NCBI GenBank assembly: GCA_020438795.1
Contig: JAGQTY010000002.1
Location: 20,563-84,562, forward strand
DNA: 64,000 nt
Direction of reading: 5' to 3'
From: Actinomycetota bacterium
Lineage (GTDB): Bacteria; Actinomycetota; Actinomycetes; S36-B12; GCA-2699445
A model generated the notes under the pieces. The model did not search any database, was not told the DNA's origin, and saw only the letters and a program-made list of their open reading frames with translations. Below, piece by piece: positions 57,203-64,000 of this stretch. How positions within the stretch are numbered: the first letter of the stretch is position 1; each line of letters starts with the position of its first letter. Made by a program: the position numbers and the translations under genes.

Positions 57203-60200
57203 ATGTGGGAGGAGCCATTCGGCCTTGTGCTGCACAGAGGTCCCCGAACCGACGTGCTCGCCGACGCCCTTGGGAAACTTCTGGGTCTCCCGGACGCTGA
57301 CCCGTTCGTTGCGGAAATCGTGTGTGTGCCGACCCCCGGGGTGGAACGGTTCCTGGCCCAACGACTGAGCCGGTGGCTGGGGACGACCGGACAACCGGGA
57401 GCGGCCGAGGCGGACGGAGTGTGCGCCAATGTGCTCTTTCCCTCCCCCAGGCAGTATCTCGCCGAGACCGTGGCGGCCCGCGACGCCGACACCGCTGCAT
57501 CGTTCACTGCGTGGTCCTCAGCCTCGATCGCCTCGGCAGTGCTGGATCTCCTCTGCGAGGACCTCCCGTTACCGATCACGGAATTCCTCAAGCGGCCCGG
57601 GACCGACCAGATCGATCTGTCCCGCAGGCTGGCATCGTTGTATGAGCGCTACAACGAACAGCGGCCCTCCATGATCCAGGCCTGGGCGCGTGGTGAGGAC
57701 CGGGACGGTACCGGCAAGCCACTGCCCGATGATCTTGTGTGGCAGGCCGGATTCTGGCGGCGGTTGCGTGAGCGGATCGCCGAACCCAGCATCGCCGAGA
57801 TGCTGCCACGTATCCAGCAGTGTCTCGGCGCGGACGCCCCGGCCGACGGCCAGTACCCCACCACAGCGGCACGCGTGTCCTTCTTCGGCCTCACCGCCCT
57901 GCCGGCCTGGCAGCGGGCGGCGATCGTGGCCCTCGCGAAGCGATCGGAGGTTCATCTGTGGCTACCGACGGTTCAGATGGGCCCGATCTGCGATGTCACG
58001 GCGCTGTCGCCCCGGCGACACCCCGGTGCTGGCACGCTGACTGAGCAGCAGGTCCATCCGTTGCTCGGCTCATGGGGCCGCGACAGCGCAGAACTGCTCC
58101 AAGTGGTTCACGGCGAGGCATCTGCTGCCGGCCTGACGCCCGAGCTGCTCGACCACACGGTGCACCTGCCGGATCACGACTCACTGCTGACCTGGTTGCA
58201 GGGCGACCTGCTGACGGCACGCGCGCCAGACTCCGGCACGCTGGCCACAAGGATGCTGCCCGTGTATGACCCGAGCCTCCAGATCAGGGCGTGTCATGGC
58301 CCGTCGCGACAGGTGGAGGTGGCCCGCGAAGCGATTCTCGGTCTCATGGAGGCGGACCCGACGCTGGAACCCAGAGACATCCTGATCATGGCTCCGGACG
58401 TCGCGGCCTACGCCCCGCTGATGCACGCGGCCTTCGATGTCGACGGTGAAGTGGAGGCTCCGGTGGCCCGGATGCGCCTGCGCATCGCCGACCGGTCGCC
58501 CGAGCAGGACAACGAGGTACTGACCGCCCTGAGTCAGCTCCTTGTTGTGGTGGAGGGCCGCGCCGGCGCCTCCGAGGTACTCGATCTGGCTGCGCGAGGA
58601 CCCGTCGCGCGTCAGTTCGGATTCGATGAGGCAGCGCTGGAACGCCTCTCGGACCTCGTCCTGCGTGCGGGAATCCGGTGGGGGTGGGATGGCCAGGACC
58701 GGGACAGGTACGGCCTCGACGGTCTGCGGCAGAACACCTGGCAGACCGGCATCCTCCGTCTCAGCGCCGGGGTGGCGCAGAGTGAGGATCACTGCTCGGA
58801 CTCGGTCCCGACACTGCCGTACGAGGACCTGGAATCGACAGAGACACTGCTGCTCGGACGCGCAGAGGAGTTCCTCGCCAGGCTGCGGCACATCGCCTCG
58901 CACGATCACCCCCGCCCGGTGGCTGAATGGATGCAGTGGTTCATCGAGATCATCGCGGGAATGACCGATACCACTGCGCAGGATCATTGGCAGCAGACGG
59001 CTGCCCGCTCTGCGCTGCTGACGCTGGCAGACCAGACTCCGAGTACCCGCCCGGTCACCCGGGCAGAGGCGCGGTTCCTGCTCGAGACGTTGCTCGAGTC
59101 CCGCCCCGGGCGAATCAACTTCCGCTCCGGAGGGGCGACCTTCTGCGGGATGAGTCCGATGCGAACCATCCCCTACCGCGTCGTCTGCATCATGGGACTC
59201 GACGACGAGGACTACCCACGCAATCATCTGCCCGACGGGGATGACATTCTGCAGCGGAGGCCGCTTCTCGGCGAGGCTGACCCCCGCAGCGAGGACCGCC
59301 AGATCCTTCTCGATGCCACGCTCGCGGCGCAGGATGCCCTGATCATCACCTACAGCGGTTTCGATCCGCGCACGAACGAACCACTGCCGCCGTGTGTCCC
59401 GATCTCGGAACTCCTGGACGGTCTGGCTCTGACAGCGAGCACGGCGGAAGGGTCCGTGCGTGATTCGGTGGTGCACAGCCATCCCCTGCAACCCTTCGAC
59501 GACCGCAACTACCTGCCCGGTGCCCTTGGTCCACCGGGCCCCTTCTCACATCGCCCGGAGGCGCTGCTGCCACCCGGCAGGGAGCAGGAACCGTTGCCGC
59601 TGCTCGGTCACACCAGGACAGCGGTACCGGAACTCGACGAGGTCGCGCTGGTCGATCTGATCCGGTCGATGAAGGACCCTGCCGCGTTCTTCCTGCGCGA
59701 GTGTCTCGGCCTTTCCAGGGAGGCACAGGAAGACCCCGCCGAGGACCGGCTGCCCGTATCCCTGGATGGGCTGACCCGCTGGCAGATCGGCCAGCGCTGT
59801 CTGGACATGCTGCTGGCAGGCCTGCAACCGCAGCAGATCAGACGTATGGAACTCCTGCGAGGAGAGTTGCCGGTCGGCCGCCAGGGTGAGGAAGAGATCG
59901 ACGAGATTCTCGGGATCGCCGGGGCCATCGCGGCAGGGGTGGAGGAACGGCGTGCGGGTCACCCTGCCGGATCCTGCGAGATCGACATCGAGCTCGAGCC
60001 CCAACTCCTCATCGAGGGCAGTGCACACCGACACCCGGCCAGAGTCCGCCTTGTCGGGGTTCTGCAGGATGTCCATGGTGATCGGCTGCTGCGCTCGAGC
60101 TACAGCCGCCCGGACCCCAAGAGGGAACTGGCGCTGTGGATCGAACTGCTGGCACTCTCGGTTGCCGGTGGGGGCAGCCAGGCCGTTCTGGTGGGCAAGG

Positions 60201-60574
60201 ACGATGTCCGCACGCTGCACTCACCGGTCGACGCCCGCGCAGTTCTAAGCGATCTGCTCGTCCTGCACCAGTTGGCCGGCCACGGTCCACTGCCGCTGTC
60301 CCCGGCGGTCAGCCGCTCCTTCGCCCATGCGCGATCCCGGGGCGCGGACCCCGAAGCGGCATTTGCGAGAATCGCTCGCGTGTGGCCCCCGCATGCACAG
60401 CCGAGATACGGATTCGACAGCCCCGACGTCTGGCGGCAGCTGTTCGGGGATACCTTCGACACCCATGATCTGCGCGGTCTCCCCTGTCCTCTGCCACCAT
60501 CCTGGGGCGCCGACCTCCACGTGTTCGACACGTTGGCACAGCGGGTCTGGGATCCCATCCTGGCGGCCCGATGA
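57203..60574 (+). CDS. recC: Exodeoxyribonuclease V gamma subunit
   Basis: RecC is the subunit of the RecBCD helicase-nuclease that scans for recombination hot spots and splits the strands. The product has about 1123 residues and the inactive-helicase layout of RecC: LFPSPRQYLAETV, RYNEQRPSMIQAW, LTALPAWQRAAIVAL, SFHGPSRQVEVAREAIL-type text (ACHGPSRQVEVAR) and VVCIMGLDDEDYPR, RSEDRQILLDATLAAQDAL. The start is placed at ATG 57203; a GTG two codons earlier is possible. recB follows with a 4-base overlap. Confidence 0.94.
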   Translation: MWEEPFGLVLHRGPRTDVLADALGKLLGLPDADPFVAEIVCVPTPGVERFLAQRLSRWLGTTGQPGAAEADGVCANVLFPSPRQYLAETVAARDADTAASFTAWSSASIASAVLDLLCEDLPLPITEFLKRPGTDQIDLSRRLASLYERYNEQRPSMIQAWARGEDRDGTGKPLPDDLVWQAGFWRRLRERIAEPSIAEMLPRIQQCLGADAPADGQYPTTAARVSFFGLTALPAWQRAAIVALAKRSEVHLWLPTVQMGPICDVTALSPRRHPGAGTLTEQQVHPLLGSWGRDSAELLQVVHGEASAAGLTPELLDHTVHLPDHDSLLTWLQGDLLTARAPDSGTLATRMLPVYDPSLQIRACHGPSRQVEVAREAILGLMEADPTLEPRDILIMAPDVAAYAPLMHAAFDVDGEVEAPVARMRLRIADRSPEQDNEVLTALSQLLVVVEGRAGASEVLDLAARGPVARQFGFDEAALERLSDLVLRAGIRWGWDGQDRDRYGLDGLRQNTWQTGILRLSAGVAQSEDHCSDSVPTLPYEDLESTETLLLGRAEEFLARLRHIASHDHPRPVAEWMQWFIEIIAGMTDTTAQDHWQQTAARSALLTLADQTPSTRPVTRAEARFLLETLLESRPGRINFRSGGATFCGMSPMRTIPYRVVCIMGLDDEDYPRNHLPDGDDILQRRPLLGEADPRSEDRQILLDATLAAQDALIITYSGFDPRTNEPLPPCVPISELLDGLALTASTAEGSVRDSVVHSHPLQPFDDRNYLPGALGPPGPFSHRPEALLPPGREQEPLPLLGHTRTAVPELDEVALVDLIRSMKDPAAFFLRECLGLSREAQEDPAEDRLPVSLDGLTRWQIGQRCLDMLLAGLQPQQIRRMELLRGELPVGRQGEEEIDEILGIAGAIAAGVEERRAGHPAGSCEIDIELEPQLLIEGSAHRHPARVRLVGVLQDVHGDRLLRSSYSRPDPKRELALWIELLALSVAGGGSQAVLVGKDDVRTLHSPVDARAVLSDLLVLHQLAGHGPLPLSPAVSRSFAHARSRGADPEAAFARIARVWPPHAQPRYGFDSPDVWRQLFGDTFDTHDLRGLPCPLPPSWGADLHVFDTLAQRVWDPILAAR

Positions 60575-63500
60575 CGGACTTCGACATCAATGCGGCGATT
60601 CCGGCTGGCACGACCATTCTCGAAGCCAGCGCCGGGACCGGCAAGACTTTCACGATCGCCGCCAGCGCTGTGCGCGCCGTGGCCACTGGACAGGCCCGGA
60701 TCGACCAGCTCCTGCTCATCTCGTTCACGCGAGCGGCCTCCAAGGAGTTGCGCGATCGGGTGCGACAACGGTTCACTGCCACGCGGGCTGGCCTGCGAGG
60801 TACCGGCCCACGAGACGTTGTGATGTCGGCACTGGCCCAGGCAGCCGACCCGGCCACCATGATCGACCGACTCGATGATGCGATCCGCAACTTCGACGCG
60901 GCCAGCATCACCACCATTCATCAGTTCTGCCAGCAGACTGTGGCCTCTCTCGGGCTGCGCGCAGCAACTGGCCGACTGGGGTTCGTGGAGGACACTGCCG
61001 CATTCCTGCACGAGGCGGTGGACGACCTCTTCGTGCGGCAGTACCTGGCTGGCATGGAGTCACCGCTGCCGCACACCACCATGCGAACGGTCGGCGCCCG
61101 CGTCTTCGGAGATCGGCAGGCGAGTATCGTCACTGACGGGACTCCACTGGTGGTGCGCTTCGCCGAACGGATCCGCCCGATCACTGAGGAACGGATGCTC
61201 GGCGCAGGCGTGCGCAGCTACGACGACCTGGTGTCCGGGCTGGCCACAGTCCTGCGGGGTTCCGACTCGGCCCACGTTTCCGGACTGCTCCGTGACAGGT
61301 ATGCACTGGTGATGGTCGACGAGTTCCAGGACACGGACGCCTTGCAGTGGGAGATCCTGCGAACCGCATTCCACGGCCACCGGGATCTGATCCTGATCGG
61401 CGACCCGAAACAGGCGATCTACCGGTTCCGGGGCGGTGACATCCAGACCTATCTGCAAGCAGGTGAGGCGGCCGATCAGTGGCACACGCTCACGAGGAAT
61501 CACCGCAGCGATCTACCACTGGTGCGCGCCGTGGAGACCCTGTTCGGCGACGTGGCCATGGGCGATGCGGCGATCACGCTGAAACCGGGCAGCGCCGCCA
61601 CGACGGGGCAACGCATCCTTCCGGCCCAGCCCAGTATGACCATCCGGACGCTGCCGTCATGGACCGACAAACCCCTGACGAAGGACCAGGCACGCCCCCT
61701 CCTGATCCGTGACACAGTAGCGGCGACGATCGACTTCCTCGACAACCACTGCCTGGCCCTCGACGAGCCCCGCTCGATGCGCCCGGGTGATATCGCCGTC
61801 CTCGTGCCGAGCAACCACCTCGCCGCCGAGGTGGCACAAGAGCTGCGCCGCTACCGGATTCCCGCCGTTGTGACCGGAAGTGCCAGCGTCTTCCGCACGA
61901 CAGCGGCGCGCGACTGGCTGCGGCTGCTCAGCGCCCTGGAGCGTCCGCATCATGGTTCGGTGGTGAGGTACGCGATGCTCACTGCGTTCCTCGGCCGTGG
62001 TGGAGCCGACCTGGTCCCGACCAGTCCGGCCCTCGAGCACGACGTCGCCAAGCTGCTCGCGTGGCGCACCATCCTCGCCGACCACGGTGTGGCCGCGCTC
62101 ATCAGGGAGGCCACGAGCGGGGAATTCATCCGGCGGACTCTGGCGCGTCCAGACGGTGAACGGCTGCTGACCGATATCCGACAGATCGGCGAGGCGCTGC
62201 ACGACGCCGAACGGGCCGGTCTGCAACTGGCGGGCCTGCGGAAATGGCTGCACACGATGATGTCGGATGAGGGCAATCCCGCCCAGGCCGCCGAACAGCG
62301 ACTTGAGACAGACGCGGATGCCGTGCAGGTCATGACCATCCACGCCAGCAAGGGACTGCAGTTCCCCGTCGTGCTCCTGCCGTTCGCATCCGATGAGTTC
62401 TTCGGGGGCCGCAAGGAGACGTGCTCCTTCCACGCCGCTTCGGGCGAGCGGATGATCGATGTGCGCGGTGGGGGCCCCGGCTGGCGCGATCACGTGGAGA
62501 CGGACCTCGCGGAACAACTCGGCGAGAGCCTGCGCCGCCTGTACGTGGCAGTGACCCGCGCTCAGTGCAAGGTGCAGCTCTGGTGGTCGGAGGTCCACAA
62601 CGCGAAGTCCGCGCCGCTGCATCGCGTGCTGCACGCGCGAGCCGCGGGTGAGTCGGAACCTCGCGCCAGCTACGAGATCAGGATCGGCGCTGTTCGAGAC
62701 CGGCTCGAGGAGGACTTCGGTGCCGCCGGGATCGAGTTCACGAACGTGGCCACCGATGAATCACTGCCTGGGTGGACGAACGTGGCGAAGCCGCTGACCC
62801 AGCCACTGGCAGCCGCCACCATCCGGCGGCGCTACGACATGACCTGGCAACGGACCTCGTACTCGAGGATCACCGCAGGCAGTCATTCCGTTGAGACAAG
62901 CAACGACGAGCGTGACGATGAGGGGGCGAGCACCGAGGACGAGAGCCAGTACAGTGGCGCCGGGCCCACGGTACGGGAACCGGTATCCCCCATGGCAGCG
63001 CTGCCGGGGGGCGCGGGCTTCGGCACCCTGGTCCACAACGTCCTCGAGGTACTGCCGATGGAGTCCCTTCCGCAGAGTCTGCTGCCGACCTGCGCCGAGC
63101 AGCTTCGCCGCAGAGCAGTCTCAGATGTGGGAGCCGAAGCGCTGGCCGAGGCGCTGCGGCCGCCTCTGGCCACTCCCCTCAACGGCTGGGGCCTGAGTCT
63201 GGCCGAGATCGAGGAATCCGATCGGTTGCCTGAGCTCGAGTTCGAACTGCCATTGGCCGGCGGCGATGGCGCCACAGGTCCGATCCCGATGCAGGCTCTG
63301 GTCGACCTGTTCTCACGGTACTTGGACGCAGACCCGATCTACGGCGACTATTCACAGCGACTGGCCCAAGAGAGTTTCATCCACGAGCGGGTGCAGGGAT
63401 TCCTGACGGGGTCCATCGACGCGGTGTTCCGCTTCGGCAACGCTGACGGCGACCCGCAGTTCGTGGTGTGTGATTACAAGACCAACTGGCTGGGCTCGGG

Positions 63501-63807
63501 GCCGGCCGGAGACGGCGCTCTCAGCGCCTGGGACTACACCCGAGCGCGAATGGCGCGCACAATGATGGAGTCGCACTATCTGCTCCAGGCGTCGCTGTAC
63601 CAGGTCGCACTGCACCGCTACCTGCGCTGGCGCCTGTCCGGCTACGACCCCAGGCGTCACCTCGCCGGGGTCCTGTATCTCTTCGTGCGGGGTATGACCG
63701 GGCCGCAGACGCCGATCAGCGACGGGAGCCGCTGCGGTGTGCTGGAGTGGAGACCGGACCCGGGCTTCGTGGTCGCCCTCGACGATCTCCTGGCAGGTCG
63801 CCGATGA
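60571..63807 (+). CDS. recB: Exodeoxyribonuclease V beta subunit
   Basis: RecB is the 3'-5' helicase and nuclease subunit. The 1078-residue protein has Walker A in LEASAGTGKTFTIA (AGTGKT at 21-26), LISFTRAASKELRDRV, the Walker B motif VMVDEFQDTDALQWEI, LIGDPKQAIYRFRGGDI, MTIHASKGLQFPVVLLP and VAVTRAQCKVQL. The C-terminal nuclease domain has the DxK signature in VVCDYKTNWLG and the QASLYQVALHRYL segment. Full length, all helicase motifs are intact. Confidence 0.95.
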   Translation: MTDFDINAAIPAGTTILEASAGTGKTFTIAASAVRAVATGQARIDQLLLISFTRAASKELRDRVRQRFTATRAGLRGTGPRDVVMSALAQAADPATMIDRLDDAIRNFDAASITTIHQFCQQTVASLGLRAATGRLGFVEDTAAFLHEAVDDLFVRQYLAGMESPLPHTTMRTVGARVFGDRQASIVTDGTPLVVRFAERIRPITEERMLGAGVRSYDDLVSGLATVLRGSDSAHVSGLLRDRYALVMVDEFQDTDALQWEILRTAFHGHRDLILIGDPKQAIYRFRGGDIQTYLQAGEAADQWHTLTRNHRSDLPLVRAVETLFGDVAMGDAAITLKPGSAATTGQRILPAQPSMTIRTLPSWTDKPLTKDQARPLLIRDTVAATIDFLDNHCLALDEPRSMRPGDIAVLVPSNHLAAEVAQELRRYRIPAVVTGSASVFRTTAARDWLRLLSALERPHHGSVVRYAMLTAFLGRGGADLVPTSPALEHDVAKLLAWRTILADHGVAALIREATSGEFIRRTLARPDGERLLTDIRQIGEALHDAERAGLQLAGLRKWLHTMMSDEGNPAQAAEQRLETDADAVQVMTIHASKGLQFPVVLLPFASDEFFGGRKETCSFHAASGERMIDVRGGGPGWRDHVETDLAEQLGESLRRLYVAVTRAQCKVQLWWSEVHNAKSAPLHRVLHARAAGESEPRASYEIRIGAVRDRLEEDFGAAGIEFTNVATDESLPGWTNVAKPLTQPLAAATIRRRYDMTWQRTSYSRITAGSHSVETSNDERDDEGASTEDESQYSGAGPTVREPVSPMAALPGGAGFGTLVHNVLEVLPMESLPQSLLPTCAEQLRRRAVSDVGAEALAEALRPPLATPLNGWGLSLAEIEESDRLPELEFELPLAGGDGATGPIPMQALVDLFSRYLDADPIYGDYSQRLAQESFIHERVQGFLTGSIDAVFRFGNADGDPQFVVCDYKTNWLGSGPAGDGALSAWDYTRARMARTMMESHYLLQASLYQVALHRYLRWRLSGYDPRRHLAGVLYLFVRGMTGPQTPISDGSRCGVLEWRPDPGFVVALDDLLAGRR

Positions 63808-64000
63808 CTACGAACCTCGACCGCACCTGCCTGTTGCCCTCGACCGGCACCCTCGCATTCGCCCCACCCGCGTTGCTCGGCGCCTACAACGAAGCAGGTG
63901 TGCTCGACAGCGCCGACATCCGCATCGCATGCACGCTGCTGAACCCAGACTCATCACCGCTGGTGCAACTCGGCGTGGCCCTGACCATCAGGGCGCTGCG
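63804..64000 (+). CDS. recD: Exodeoxyribonuclease V alpha subunit (partial, cut by the window end)
   Basis: A reading frame opens with ATG at 63804, overlapping the recB stop by 4 bases (ATGA), and runs off the window after about 65 residues (LAFAPPALLGAYNEAGVL and so on). Only the N-terminal part, before the helicase motifs, is visible. The call as recD rests mainly on position after recC and recB. Confidence 0.8.
   Translation, partial: MTTNLDRTCLLPSTGTLAFAPPALLGAYNEAGVLDSADIRIACTLLNPDSSPLVQLGVALTIRAL

Overview
The window is chromosomal DNA from a high-GC actinobacterium (Actinomycetota). The evidence is gene content and order: a his-trp supercluster with the bifunctional isomerase PriA in place of HisA/TrpF, an HGxxPAAW small membrane protein, a division and cell-wall (dcw) cluster without ftsA, a SepF/YggT/YggS/PgeF block after ftsZ, and several genes whose -10 box lies 6-7 nt before the start codon (leaderless pattern). 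MurE carries the DNPR motif of meso-diaminopimelate-adding enzymes. Genus cannot be set from the sequence alone. No tRNA, rRNA, CRISPR array, insertion sequence or phage gene was recognised; the region looks like core chromosome with a few local insertions.

Layout, left to right. 1-5604: gltD (cut by the window edge) and gltB, glutamate synthase. 5822-8975: a two-gene ABC transporter (double-length permease plus ATPase with an extra C-terminal domain) with no binding protein nearby. 9057-18634, minus strand: small membrane protein, lgt, DsbA-like protein, trpA, trpB, trpC, a two-component system, an HGxxPAAW protein, trpE and hisI, read in the opposite order (hisI first). 18764-19468: a divergent TIGR03085-type protein. 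19483-25084: hisF, priA, a DUF2510 protein, hisH, hisB, hisC, hisD. 25108-26276: ybaK and a secreted or anchored unknown protein. 26342-32136: dnaE, rluD, lspA and a DksA/TraR-type zinc-finger protein. 32847-35972: ileS with a structured leader. 36018-39583: yggT, sepF, yggS, pgeF, ftsZ. 39884-42718: an insertion with apbE, marR, yceI and a lipoprotein gene. 42766-56727: ftsQ, murC, murG, ftsW, murD, mraY, murF, murE, ftsI, ftsL, rsmH, mraZ. 56910-64000: a 38-residue membrane protein, then recC, recB and the start of recD.

The dcw genes are tightly coupled: most junctions from rsmH to ftsQ are 4-bp ATGA/GTGA overlaps, fed by a promoter upstream of mraZ that is buried in four 10-bp-spaced MraZ-type repeats. 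The cluster makes the lipid II precursor (MurC-F, MraY, MurG) and the septal machine (FtsZ, SepF, FtsQ, FtsL, FtsW, FtsI). The his and trp genes are joined through an overlap of hisI and trpE.

Points that depart from the usual actinobacterial order are the two-component system inside the trp genes, the ftsQ-ftsZ interruption, the missing divIVA after yggT, the ABC transporter without a binding protein, and the leaderless mini-gene beside mraZ. I did not find a clear case for a wholly new multi-gene system; the ABC pair, the trp-embedded two-component system and the marR/apbE/yceI insertion are the best candidates for unassigned biology.
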